Origin: Bacillus sp. 1NLA3E
Lineage (GTDB): Bacteria; Bacillota; Bacilli; Bacillales; Cytobacillaceae
Direction of reading: 5' to 3'
Length of the DNA stretch: 64,000 bases
NCBI RefSeq assembly: GCF_000242895.2
Contig: NC_021171.1
Span: 4,684,001-4,748,000, forward strand
The position numbers were made by a program, and so were the translations under genes. The number at the start of each line of letters is the position of its first letter. Position 1 is the first letter of the stretch. This document shows positions 43,228 to 51,436 of the stretch, piece after piece. The notes under the pieces were generated by a model. The model did no database searches. It had not been told where the DNA came from and saw only the letters and a program-made list of their open reading frames with translations.

Positions 43228-44094
43228 CTAAACTGAATCCTGCAATGCCCTCATAATTGCCTTCCCGACGCCGTCATCAGCATTGGTTGCTGTAACATAC
43301 CGGCATTTTTCCTTAATATGGTCAGCAGCATTTCCCATTGCAACGGAGTGACCAACGCGGGTTAACATGGACAAATCATTATCGTTATCGCCAATCGCCA
43401 TTGTTTCTAAAAGTGGTATATTTTTAATCTTAGCAAATTCCTCCAATGCGACACCCTTTTGTGCGTCTTTAGAGGTAATTTCTAAATTTCCATGTCCTGA
43501 AGAACTCACAGCAAACGCATTAAACTCAGCTAATGCTTGACGAACAGTCAACAGCTGATCAACATCACCCGAGAATGCCAGCAATTTATAAACATGATAA
43601 CTTTTATCCACAAAAATTTTATCGTACTGGTCGACTACTTTAACGTATCCAGACTTGATCCTTTGCTTGGCTACTTTTTCAACTTCATCCCTTGAATAAT
43701 GATGATTGGCACTAGTGAAAATATCGACCATGACCGAAACAGCCTTTTCCTGATCCGTCGTGTACGTTCCTTTGTTCGTGTACATTTCAAAATATACGCC
43801 GTGCTTTACAAGAGTTTGGGCTACAAAATTGGCAAGTTCTTTTGCTAAGGGGTGTGAAGATACAATGGTCCCATCCTTTGCCCGTACCTCTGCTCCATTT
43901 ACACAGATCACTGAACAATCTATTTCAGCTTCCTTTAAGACAAGCAGGGCTTCTTGATAGGAACGTCCTGTTGCAATCACAAATTCTATTCCTTTTGCTT
44001 GAGCAAGCCTGATCGCCTCTTTATTGGCTGTTGAGACTCCTTTGTTTCCTGTTAAAAGTGTTCCATCCATATCACTTGCGATGAGTTTAATCAT
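43228..44094 (-). CDS. Cof-type HAD-IIB phosphatase
   Basis: Haloacid-dehalogenase-superfamily hydrolase of 288 residues acting on small phosphorylated metabolites, cytoplasmic. Motif I is IASDMDGTLLTGN (nucleophile Asp), motif II VIATGRSYQEA, motif III Lys near ITSKDAQKGVALEEFAK, and motif IV AIGDNDNDLSMLTRVGHSVAMGNA. The large C2B cap lies between motifs II and III. Substrate not predictable. ATG at 44094. Same strand as the upstream DNA repair gene with an 80-bp gap. Confidence 0.9.
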   Translation of the reverse strand: MIKLIASDMDGTLLTGNKGVSTANKEAIRLAQAKGIEFVIATGRSYQEALLVLKEAEIDCSVICVNGAEVRAKDGTIVSSHPLAKELANFVAQTLVKHGVYFEMYTNKGTYTTDQEKAVSVMVDIFTSANHHYSRDEVEKVAKQRIKSGYVKVVDQYDKIFVDKSYHVYKLLAFSGDVDQLLTVRQALAEFNAFAVSSSGHGNLEITSKDAQKGVALEEFAKIKNIPLLETMAIGDNDNDLSMLTRVGHSVAMGNAADHIKEKCRYVTATNADDGVGKAIMRALQDSV

Positions 44095-44173
44095 ATGTAT
44101 ACTCCTTCTTCATGCTGCTTCCTCATGATTTCCATATAAATCCATTGTAACATGGTTATTAACAAAAGACTGT

Positions 44174-44839
44174 TTAGATATATTTTGAGCCCTCGCGAAC
44201 GCTCAGTGGCATAAGCGTACTTGTGGAAATAAATTTCCTGACCGACTCTTGGTTGGTCTTGGAGTACTCTCGTAGCGCCCAACCAATCGCCTTTTGAATG
44301 AAAAATTCCTTACTATCGGCATTGGCCAATATAAATCGGTAAAGGATCTCCTCATTGGTTGCTTCCTTATATTTTAGCTGAAAGAGAATAGCAGTCCGAC
44401 GTAACCACATGTTTTCATGCTCTGACCATCCCGAGATGAAGCTCGGAATAAGTTCCGGTGATTTGGCAGCAATATGCCCAACAGGATGCGCCGCCAGCGT
44501 ATCAACCGTGTCCCACCATGATTTAGTGGTAATTAAATCGGACATTAAACTTATATGATTTTTATTCAGCTGTTTCATCATTTTTGTTATGTATTCTAAT
44601 GCAACATATTGATATTCCCGTTCAGGTTGATCCCAAAGCTCATAAATAAATTCTTCTTGAAAAGCCTCCTTCAAAATCCCGGACTGGTGATAAAAGTTTT
44701 TCAAAATGGGTTGCCGTTCAGGCTTCTTAATCCCTAAGAAAGGAAATTTATTTTTCATATACTTTTCCATCGGACCTGCTTGGTCTATATTGCGACGCTC
44801 TTCTAGTAAATCTTTTATTAACTCAATATAACTTTTCAT
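44174..44839 (-). CDS. AlkD-like DNA alkylation repair protein
   Basis: HEAT-repeat protein of 221 residues, DNA alkylation repair family (Pfam DNA_alkylation). AlkD members excise N3- and N7-alkylpurines without base flipping. Visible repeats include FIYELWDQPEREYQYVALEY, LITTKSWWDTVDTLAAHPVG (with the conserved W-x-x-x-D) and LWLRRTAILF-type helices (MWLRRTAILFQLKYKEA). The C-terminal FFIQKAIGWALREYSKTN contains the conserved WALR. ATG at 44839 with AAAGGAGTG upstream. Confidence 0.88.
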   Translation of the reverse strand: MKSYIELIKDLLEERRNIDQAGPMEKYMKNKFPFLGIKKPERQPILKNFYHQSGILKEAFQEEFIYELWDQPEREYQYVALEYITKMMKQLNKNHISLMSDLITTKSWWDTVDTLAAHPVGHIAAKSPELIPSFISGWSEHENMWLRRTAILFQLKYKEATNEEILYRFILANADSKEFFIQKAIGWALREYSKTNQESVRKFISTSTLMPLSVREGSKYI

Positions 44840-44863
44840 TTTCGGTTCACTCCTTTTAAAAAG

Positions 44864-45343
44864 TCAATCCTTTACCAACTCGATGATGGTTGCATCAGCT
44901 ATAGTCTGTAAATTTTCAACCGCTAGCTCAACCTGGACTCCAATTTTCCCTCCGCTTACAATGATCGTTTCTAACCGTGTCGATTGGCTGTCAATAAAGG
45001 TTGGGTAGTGCTTTTTCATCCCAACAGGTGAGCAGCCCCCACGAATATAACCAGTTTGGGCTTGGATTTCTTTTACTGGTAATAAATCCAGCTTTTTCTC
45101 AGCCGCCGCTTTGGCAGCCTTTTTTAAGTCGAGCTCCGCCCCAACAGGAATAACAAACACATATATATTTTTACTAGTCGCTTGGGCTACTAATGTTTTA
45201 TATACCATCACTGGATCCTTATTTATTTTTCCAGCAACCGCAATCCCATCAATTTTCCCATCCTTATTATCATAATGGTGAATTTGATAGTTTACCTTTT
45301 GAGCATCAAGAATTCTCATTGCATTTGTCTTACCTTGCGCCAT
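44864..45343 (-). CDS. ybaK: Cys-tRNA(Pro)/Cys-tRNA(Cys) deacylase YbaK
   Basis: Trans-editing enzyme that hydrolyses mischarged Cys-tRNA(Pro). The 159-residue length, the fold (YbaK/ProX domain) and the motifs match: IAVAGKINKDPVMVYKTLVA with the conserved Lys, VFVIPVGAELDLKKAAKAAA, and TGYIRGGCSPVGMKKHYPTF with GGxSPxG. ATG at 45343 after AAAGGAGCTGAGGTC. It is followed 24 bp later by the DNA repair gene on the same strand. Confidence 0.92.
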   Translation of the reverse strand: MAQGKTNAMRILDAQKVNYQIHHYDNKDGKIDGIAVAGKINKDPVMVYKTLVAQATSKNIYVFVIPVGAELDLKKAAKAAAEKKLDLLPVKEIQAQTGYIRGGCSPVGMKKHYPTFIDSQSTRLETIIVSGGKIGVQVELAVENLQTIADATIIELVKD

Positions 45344-45492
45344 GACCTCAGCTCCTTTTTCTATATAGTTCAGTATAGCGAAAAAAATTTTTTTTAGGCA
45401 AATAATAAATGGTTTTCATTCTAACACATGAAACTCCAAAAATAGGAAAAATTATCTGTAGCATATCATTTTCTTTGAGGAGGATCTTTCCT

Positions 45493-47025
45493 ATGATTGA
45501 AAGCTTTGGTTCAAATCGGTTGCCTCGATATCCTGAGCCCTATTGGCTAGACTCCGTTACACTCCCCAAGTTCTCAGCTTTAGGTGACGACATTTCTGTT
45601 GATGTGGCGATCGTGGGAGCGGGGATTACTGGACTAACGAGCGCTTATTTATTAACAAAACAAGGATTAAAAGTAGCCTTGGTTGATACGGGTACGATCC
45701 TAAATGGCACAACCGGACATACCACCGCAAAAATCACCGCTCAGCATGGGCTTATTTACGATGAGCTCACCACGAGCCTAGGTGAAGAAACGGCCAGACT
45801 GTATTATGAAGCCGCCAGTACCGCAATGAATTTTATTAAAAACATGGTGAAGGAACAAAACATTGATTGTGATCTTACCGAAGAGGACGCCTATATTTAT
45901 ACCAGGTCAACAGACTACATGCAACAGCTCCAAAATGAATTTAAAGTCTATGAAAAATTAGGAATTGAGAGGGAATATGTTTCCTCAACTACACTTCCAT
46001 TTGAAGTAACTAGTGCGATTGTCATGAAAAATCAGGCTCAATTTCATCCACTTAAATATTTGCTTCATCTCGTCAATGAGATTACCAAACAAGGTGGGCT
46101 TATTTTTGAAAAAACAACCGCAATTGATATTGAAACCGGGCCAAAACCAAAGGTCGTTACCAAAAATGGATATAAAATTTCTTGTAATTATATGATTATA
46201 GCCTCTCATTTTCCGTTTGAGGATAAAGCTGGTTTCTATTTTGCAAGAATGCATGTAGAACGTTCTTATGTCCTGGCAGTTAAAACAAAGACAGATTTTA
46301 CAGGTGGAATGTACATCAATGCCGAGCAGCCCACACGCTCAATCCGCTATACAACCATGAACGGAGATAAGCTTGTCCTCTTTAGCGGCGACCATCATAA
46401 AACTGGACAGGGGATTGCGACGATAAAACATTACGAAGCACTTGAGGCATTTGCTGAAGAAACATTTGGCATAAAAGAGATTCCTTATCGTTGGTCTGCA
46501 CAGGATTTAATAACCACCGACAAAGTACCTTATATCGGTGCGATCACGGGTAACCGCCCAAATGTATATGTTGCAACTGGCTATAGGAAATGGGGCATGA
46601 CGAACGGAACAGCCGCTTCAATGGTCCTTTCCGATCTCATCTTAGGAAAAGGGAGCGACTTTGAAAAGCTCTACAGCCCACAAAGGTTCCATACCAACCC
46701 TGATCTTAAAAAATTAGTATCGACCAATTTAGATGTGGCAAAGCATTTAATCAAAGGGAAATTTGAAATGATCACCAGGCAGGCTGAAGATCTGGAAAAT
46801 GATGAGGGCGCTATCGTTACCGTAAATGGCGAACGGGCGGGAGCTTACAGAGATCCTGATGGCTGTTTGCATATTGTTGATTCCACCTGTACCCATATGG
46901 GCTGTGAAGTTGAATGGAATAACGGCGATCGGACATGGGATTGCCCATGCCATGGATCAAGGTATTCCATAAACGGAGATGTAGTCGATGGCCCAACCGA
47001 AAAGCCGCTAAAAAAAATAAAATAA
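45493..47025 (+). CDS. FAD-dependent oxidoreductase with C-terminal Rieske domain
   Basis: Two-domain redox protein of 510 residues. The N-terminal DAO-type FAD domain (about 1-400) has VDVAIVGAGITGLTSAYLL with the dinucleotide-binding GxGxxG and TGHTTAKITAQHG. The C-terminal Rieske domain (about 425-510) binds a 2Fe-2S cluster through CTHMGCEVEW and CPCHGSRYSINGDVVDG (C-x-H and C-x2-H pairs). Related Bacillus proteins (YhfW type) are known only by sequence; the substrate is unknown. The ATG at 45493 has TGAGGAGGATC upstream, so the longer frame is not used. A strong terminator follows. Confidence 0.9.
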   Translation: MIESFGSNRLPRYPEPYWLDSVTLPKFSALGDDISVDVAIVGAGITGLTSAYLLTKQGLKVALVDTGTILNGTTGHTTAKITAQHGLIYDELTTSLGEETARLYYEAASTAMNFIKNMVKEQNIDCDLTEEDAYIYTRSTDYMQQLQNEFKVYEKLGIEREYVSSTTLPFEVTSAIVMKNQAQFHPLKYLLHLVNEITKQGGLIFEKTTAIDIETGPKPKVVTKNGYKISCNYMIIASHFPFEDKAGFYFARMHVERSYVLAVKTKTDFTGGMYINAEQPTRSIRYTTMNGDKLVLFSGDHHKTGQGIATIKHYEALEAFAEETFGIKEIPYRWSAQDLITTDKVPYIGAITGNRPNVYVATGYRKWGMTNGTAASMVLSDLILGKGSDFEKLYSPQRFHTNPDLKKLVSTNLDVAKHLIKGKFEMITRQAEDLENDEGAIVTVNGERAGAYRDPDGCLHIVDSTCTHMGCEVEWNNGDRTWDCPCHGSRYSINGDVVDGPTEKPLKKIK

Positions 47026-47035
47026 TCTCTAAACG

Positions 47036-47064
47036 AAAGAGCTCAGTCCGGGACTGAGCTCTTG
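47036..47064. terminator. terminator after the FAD/Rieske gene
   Basis: AAGAGCTCAGTCC-GG-GACTGAGCTCTT, 12-bp stem, between convergent genes. Confidence 0.8.
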
Positions 47065-47065
47065 T

Positions 47066-47401
47066 TTATGGCTTATTTGGCATTTGGGCTTTATGGTGAT
47101 TAGGTGGCATTCTAAAAATAAAACCGTTCTGTTCAAGCATTTCATAATGCTTTTCAAAGTGGGAAATAATCATTTGCCCTTTTTCCTCTGGAATGACACC
47201 AAATTCAACATACTTCAGGATCATCTCTTTCTTTTTTTCAAGAATATCCTTATGGAGATTGGCTAATTCCGTTTTCTGTTGCTCCGTTAATTGAACTGCC
47301 GGTTTAGCTGGCTTTCCCGGATTATTCTCACCGTAGGCAACCGTAAACATGGTCGAAGATAAGAGTAAACAAACGATCATACTCCATAAATATTTACGCA
47401 T
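47066..47401 (-). CDS. exported DUF2680 family protein
   Basis: Protein of 111 residues with a clear signal peptide (about 1-24, ending VAYGEN). A mature helical domain of the DUF2680 (YckD-like) type follows: LTEQQKTELANLHKDILEKK and FGVIPEEKGQMIISHFEKHY. The His/Met-rich tail MPPNHHKAQMPNKP could bind metal, but this is speculation. ATG preceded by AGGAGGGGTTTGA. It is divergent from the DUF2249 gene, and the gap contains an FNR box. Confidence 0.8.
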   Translation of the reverse strand: MRKYLWSMIVCLLLSSTMFTVAYGENNPGKPAKPAVQLTEQQKTELANLHKDILEKKKEMILKYVEFGVIPEEKGQMIISHFEKHYEMLEQNGFIFRMPPNHHKAQMPNKP

Positions 47402-47492
47402 TCAAACCCCTCCTTTTATGTGTACAACATATTGTTTTCTATAAGGAAAAGTTTTATGTATGTTTTTTCCAATAGATCACAAAATGTGTCAC

Positions 47493-47534
47493 TTGATATA
47501 TATCAATGTTTCTTAGAGAAACAGATTGTATATT
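47493..47534 (+). promoter_or_regulatory. FNR box (TTGAT-N4-ATCAA) and -10 before the DUF2249 gene
   Basis: TTGATATATATCAA (47493-47506) is a perfect FNR/ANR palindrome. TATATT at 47529-47534 places the predicted start near 47541, so the box centre is at -41.5 (class II activation). Confidence 0.72.
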
Positions 47535-47579
47535 TAGGACAAGTTTAAAATAAAACATAAACCAAGGAGTTGATAACTA

Positions 47580-47828
47580 ATGTTTCAAGCTAAACAAGAA
47601 GGGGTCCGCATGATCATCGATGTTCGTGAAATGGTGAAACGAGGCATGCACCCTCGGAAAGAAATCATTGATTGTATTCATCAAGCAGTAAAAGGAACAA
47701 TTTTCGAAATACACCTACCACACCCAGGTCAACCACTCATTTCCGCGATTGAACAATTGGGGTTAGATTGTGTAATCAATGAGTTAGGACCTGATCATTT
47801 CCGATTATTAACCTTAAAAATGGAATAG
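47580..47828 (+). CDS. DUF2249 small protein
   Basis: Protein of 82 residues with a DUF2249/SirA-like alpha-beta fold: MIIDVREMVKRGMHPRKEII, then GTIFEIHLPHPGQPLISAIE, then a final strand. DUF2249 proteins are often encoded with anaerobic respiration and NO-handling genes, but their activity is not established. The ATG at 47580 has AAGGAG 10 bases upstream. An FNR box activates it in all likelihood. A terminator hairpin (47824-47852) separates it from the convergent regulator gene. Confidence 0.75.
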   Translation: MFQAKQEGVRMIIDVREMVKRGMHPRKEIIDCIHQAVKGTIFEIHLPHPGQPLISAIEQLGLDCVINELGPDHFRLLTLKME

Positions 47829-47853
47829 CCGACCTTCAAGGTTCGGCTATTTC
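47823..47853. terminator. terminator between the DUF2249 and FNR-like genes
   Basis: AATAGCCGA-CCTTCAAGG-TTCGGCTATT, 9-bp stem between convergent genes. Confidence 0.7.
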
Positions 47854-47857
47854 CATA

Positions 47858-48544
47858 TTAATATTTAGCTATTTCTATTAATTCATCTATCGATAAAAGA
47901 TGGATTCCTTTTCTTCCGTTTAGTTCCAATAGCTGAAGGGATTGAAAGTGAACTAACTTCCTGCTTAAGGTCTCGGGAGTGGTACCAATAAACGAGGCAA
48001 GATCTTTCTTGGAAACAGGCAATTCAAACTCCACTTTATTGGCTATCTCATAAAATGATAAAAGGGCTTTGGCCAAGCGCTTCTCGACTTCTAATAAGCT
48101 AATTGCACCTATCCATTCATCCGCTAATTGTAGCCGCTCACTTAAGACCAACATATATTTCATGGCTATATTAGGATTACGCTCTAATATTTCCCTAAAA
48201 TCGTCCCTGCGAATGAGACAAACTGTACTGTCCTCTAGAACAGCAGCATGGGCATAATGTTGTTTGTTTTCTAATAAAGCGTACTGACCAAAAAAATCAC
48301 CCTCAAACAAAAAGCGAATAATTTGCTCTTTCCCTTCATCTGAGTGCTTCATAAGTTTAACCATTCCGGTATGAACAATATAAAGTGTGTCGGATTGTTC
48401 TCCCTCCCGGAAAATATATTCGCCTTTTTGATAAGATTGATTTCTTACCGCCAGCTGGACAAGCCTCATTTCCTCATCCGTTAGTCCTTTAAAAATTGGG
48501 ACATTTCGTACACAGCCTACTTTGGTATGGCAATGGCAGTCCAA
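47858..48544 (-). CDS. FNR-type Crp/Fnr regulator with four cluster cysteines
   Basis: Regulator of 228 residues. The N-terminus holds C3, C5 and C11 (MDCHCHTKVGC), and C109 lies in DSTVCLIRRDDF, the position of Cys122 of E. coli FNR. This suggests an oxygen-labile 4Fe-4S cluster. A beta-barrel domain (about 15-130), a dimer helix and a winged helix follow. The recognition helix GTTPETLSRKLVHF has the E-x2-S-R code of FNR, which reads TTGAT. TTG start at 48544 after GAGGTGAG. Genes on both sides carry TTGAT-N4-ATCAA boxes. Confidence 0.88.
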   Translation of the reverse strand: MDCHCHTKVGCVRNVPIFKGLTDEEMRLVQLAVRNQSYQKGEYIFREGEQSDTLYIVHTGMVKLMKHSDEGKEQIIRFLFEGDFFGQYALLENKQHYAHAAVLEDSTVCLIRRDDFREILERNPNIAMKYMLVLSERLQLADEWIGAISLLEVEKRLAKALLSFYEIANKVEFELPVSKKDLASFIGTTPETLSRKLVHFQSLQLLELNGRKGIHLLSIDELIEIAKY

Positions 48545-48640
48545 AAACTCACCTCATTTGTTTATGATCCTTATCTTAGGATACCAAACTCCCAGTAGAA
48601 AATAGTGCTTTAAATCATCTTCAACTGAAACATACTAATA

Positions 48641-48682
48641 TTGATGTACATCAAGGTTAGTTTTTGTGATATTGATTATTAT
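48641..48682 (+). promoter_or_regulatory. FNR box (TTGAT-N4-ATCAA) and -10 before the cupin gene
   Basis: TTGATGTACATCAA (48641-48654), perfect palindrome, with TATTAT at 48677-48682. The predicted start at about 48689 again gives -41.5. Confidence 0.72.
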
Positions 48683-48734
48683 TATCATATGAACTTAAGG
48701 CATCAGCTACAAAAATTTTGGAGGGGGCATCATC

Positions 48735-49076
48735 ATGGAGAAAAAATCAGTCACAACAGCAAAGGAATATAACCAGGAACGATTTTCAAAAAGAATCGTC
48801 TTTAATGAAGGCGGGAGCACAGTCTTTGTTTTAAATTTCTTACCAGGCCAAAAGCTTCCTGCTCATAAGCACTCAGGAACTGAAGTTTATTTACTTATTC
48901 TTGACGGAAATGGAACATTCACCATCAATGGTACAGAAACCGGAGTGACAAAGGATGATGTTGTTCACTGCTCAGGTGAAGAAGAGATGTCGTTTGAAAA
49001 TACAGGTAGTACTCCGGTTAGTCTTTATGTCATGTTAAACAAGGTGCCAGACGAAAGATTCGTACAGAATATTTAA
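48735..49076 (+). CDS. cupin-domain protein
   Basis: Single-domain cupin of 113 residues. The first motif is LPGQKLPAHKHSGTEVYLLI (HxH plus E metal ligands); the second ends VSLYVMLNKVPD, and its usual His is not obvious (DVVHCSGEEEMSF carries one). Small cupins of this kind bind a metal or a small ligand; the role is unknown. ATG preceded by TTGGAGGGGGCATC. Promoter has an FNR box, so anaerobic expression is likely. Confidence 0.8.
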   Translation: MEKKSVTTAKEYNQERFSKRIVFNEGGSTVFVLNFLPGQKLPAHKHSGTEVYLLILDGNGTFTINGTETGVTKDDVVHCSGEEEMSFENTGSTPVSLYVMLNKVPDERFVQNI

Positions 49077-49232
49077 GGAAAACGCCCTACCCTAATCAAA
49101 AAAGCAGTCTGACTCTACTGGGTCAGACTCAGGCTGTCGAGAGTTTCTCGACAGCCTATTATGTAACCCAAAAAACTTTAGTAATTCACCGCGTTAATTT
49201 ATAGTTAGATAATTAGTAATTACTAATAAATA

Positions 49233-49382
49233 GGCTGTTCAATAAGTCTGTTGATCTCCGTTCCAGACGCTCGCTTTCCGCGGGGCGGGCGGTGAGCTTC
49301 CTCGTCGCTAACGCTCCTGCGGGATCTCACCTGTCCCGCTGCTCCCGCAGGAGTCTTCGCGTCTTCCACTCCAATCAACAGG
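49233..49382. repeat. MITE-like repeat A, copy 6
   Basis: Starts GGCTGTTCAATAAGTC; core TTTCCGCGGGGCGGGCGGTG at about 49275. The right end is lost after CCAATCAACAGGG. It lies inside the IS1182-type element, upstream of the transposase remnant. Confidence 0.8.
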
Positions 49383-49430
49383 GCGGTTCCAATACAGACC
49401 TTCCACTCAACCAATACATAATAAAAATAA

Positions 49431-50080
49431 GTGGTGAAACCAAGGTTTAAGCCAAAAAAGTCTAGCCAAAGTGAATATAAATTTTTGTCTATTGATGAAT
49501 TAGTTCCAGCCGATTACCTTCTTCGCTTGATTGATAAATATATCGATTTTTCGTTTCTTCTTGAAAAGGTCCTTATTATAGCGATGATAATGGACGTCCC
49601 ACTGACCCTCTTATTCTTTTTAAAATGATGTTTATTGGTTATCTTTATAGCATTCGGTCTGAACACCAATTAGAAAGGGAAATAAGAACAAACGTCGCCT
49701 ATTGGTGGTTTTTAGGTTTGAAATTCAAAGATCCAGTTCCACATCACTCTACGATAAGTTGGAATCGTCAACACCGTTTTTAAGGATACAAATATTTTTC
49801 AGGATCTTTTTTATGAGATTGTTCTTCTAGCAAAAAATCATAAGATCGTGTTTTATTTACAGATTCTACACACTTAAAGGCAAACGTAAATAAACACAAG
49901 TTTACAAATCAAGAGGTTGAAATAGAGACTCGTGAGGGTAAAAAATTGAGCGAAGCTTCACAGACTAAAAAAGTGATGCATGGGCTTCGCTTCTGCTTGT
50001 TACGGGGATTGAAGAATGTATGTGAACAGACTCTCCTTACTGCAGCCTGCAAAAACATAAAAAAATATCGATACATTTAG
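49431..50080 (+). pseudogene. IS1182-type transposase remnant
   Basis: The first 47 codons read VKPRFKPKKSSQSEYKFLSI and LVPADYLLRLIDKYIDFSF. The frame shifts near 49572 and continues as PYYSDDNGRPTDPLILFKMM, RSEHQLEREIRTNVAYWWFL and VPHHSTISWNRQHR. Then most of the catalytic core is missing, and the tail reads KVMHGLRFCLLRGLKNVCEQ and TLLTAACKNIKKYRYI. At least one frameshift and a large internal deletion make it non-functional. Confidence 0.8.
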
Positions 50081-50094
50081 CCAGGTCGATAAGG

Positions 50095-50270
50095 TGTGTG
50101 CCATTCTTTTGGTTGATTTGCACCTTGTTGATTGGAGCGGAAGGTGCGAAGACTCCTGCGGGAGCAGCGGGACAGGTGAGACCCCGCAGGCGCTTTAGCG
50201 CCGAGGAGGCTCACCGCCCGCCCCGCGGAAAGCGAAGCACCTGGAGCGGAAATCAACAGATCCCTTAGCA
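50095..50270. repeat. MITE-like repeat A, copy 7
   Basis: Core GGAGCAGCGGGACAGGTGAG to CACCGCCCGCCCCGCGGAAA, in the opposite orientation to copy 6. The outer ends are weak. It lies between the transposase remnant and the right end of the IS1182-type element. Confidence 0.8.
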
Positions 50271-50388
50271 TAGACAATCTCATATTAAAAATTGACATTC
50301 AATGTTCTGAAAAACGAAAAATTGACAAGAAAATAAACTTTCTCGACAATCTGAGTCTGACTCTACTGGGTCAGACTGCTTTTTCACT

Positions 50389-51288
50389 TTAAAACACAAT
50401 TGTTTTATTTTTATGGACGATCACCCGGTCTTCTAAGTGCCAGCGAACAGCACGAGCCAATACACTGCGTTCAATGGAACGGCCGATTTTTTTTAAGTCC
50501 TCTATCTGGTCGCGGTGATCAACCCGCATAATATCTTGTTCTATAATTGGTCCTTCATCCAAATCATTAGTGACGTAATGAGACGTGGCACCAATTAACT
50601 TCACCCCTCGTTGATAGGCACGATCATAGGGTCTCGCCCCTACAAATGCTGGTAAGAATGAATGATGTATGTTGATAATCCTGTGTGGGTGGGCCGCTAC
50701 GAACTCTGGCGTAAGAATTTGCATGTAACGGGCCAAAATAATTGCATCTACCTCATGTTTTTTGACAAGCTGTAATTGTTTTTGTTCCGCCTCAGCACGG
50801 TTTTCTTTACTAGCGGGTATATAGTAGAAGGGAATGCCTAATGATTCAATTATTTCCCGGGAATCTTCATGATTACTAACCACTAAAGCAATTTCAGCCA
50901 TCAAATCGCCGCTTTGCCAATCCCATAATAATTCTCTCAAACAATGTAGTTCCCTGGAAACAAAAATAGCAATTTTTTGGATCTCTGACACAAAAGATAG
51001 CTTCCAATCCATTTGGAAGGTTTCAGCTATTCGACGGAAATCATTCCTTAGCTCTTCCTTTTTTCCAGCTAAGCCAGGACATTCAAACTCAATACGAATA
51101 AAAAAATTCCCGCCAACTGGATTTGTCGAATATTGACTAGATTCAATAATGTTTGCATCATGCTCAAATAAAAACTTTGAAACAGTTGCAACGATCCCCG
51201 GTTTGTCCGGGCAATTGATCAGGAGTCGACCACGATTTTTCCGTTTTTCTTTAAAATCGTTTATTTTTTCAAAGATATCATTATTCAT
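50389..51288 (-). CDS. purU: formyltetrahydrofolate deformylase
   Basis: Hydrolyses 10-formyl-THF to formate and THF, balancing the one-carbon pool. The 299 residues have an N-terminal ACT domain (GRLLINCPDKPGIVATVSKF, about 12-85) and a formyltransferase domain with YMQILTPEFV, NIHHSFLPAF (catalytic Asn-His) and LIGATSHYVTNDLDEGPIIE (catalytic Asp). The ATG at 51288 after AGAGGATTCT gives the usual length. The formate produced is a possible internal substrate for the formate dehydrogenase encoded 12 kb away. Confidence 0.95.
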   Translation of the reverse strand: MNNDIFEKINDFKEKRKNRGRLLINCPDKPGIVATVSKFLFEHDANIIESSQYSTNPVGGNFFIRIEFECPGLAGKKEELRNDFRRIAETFQMDWKLSFVSEIQKIAIFVSRELHCLRELLWDWQSGDLMAEIALVVSNHEDSREIIESLGIPFYYIPASKENRAEAEQKQLQLVKKHEVDAIILARYMQILTPEFVAAHPHRIINIHHSFLPAFVGARPYDRAYQRGVKLIGATSHYVTNDLDEGPIIEQDIMRVDHRDQIEDLKKIGRSIERSVLARAVRWHLEDRVIVHKNKTIVF

Positions 51289-51436
51289 AGAATCCTCTTC
51301 TTTGGTTTTAGTCACATTATACGGTAGTATCGATCCAATTTAAATATTTTTTCAAAAGTTTCCGACATTAACGTTACTTTCAAACGGAGGTGTAATCACA
51401 AAACCTGATTAGGTGTGTAGTAGGATGGCGGCTTTA

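Larger units (their letters stand above)
49098..50385. mobile_element. degenerate IS1182-type insertion sequence with terminal inverted repeats
   Basis: Left end AAAGCAGTCTGACTCTACTG and right end (reverse complement) AAAGCAGTCTGACCCAGTAG continue to match through TCAGACTCAG-N2-TGTCGAGA, about 45 bp of inverted repeat. Inside are a broken transposase and two repeat A copies in opposite orientation. No intact transposase remains, so the element is dead. Its right end stops at the 3' end of purU and may now act as that gene's terminator. Confidence 0.75.
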
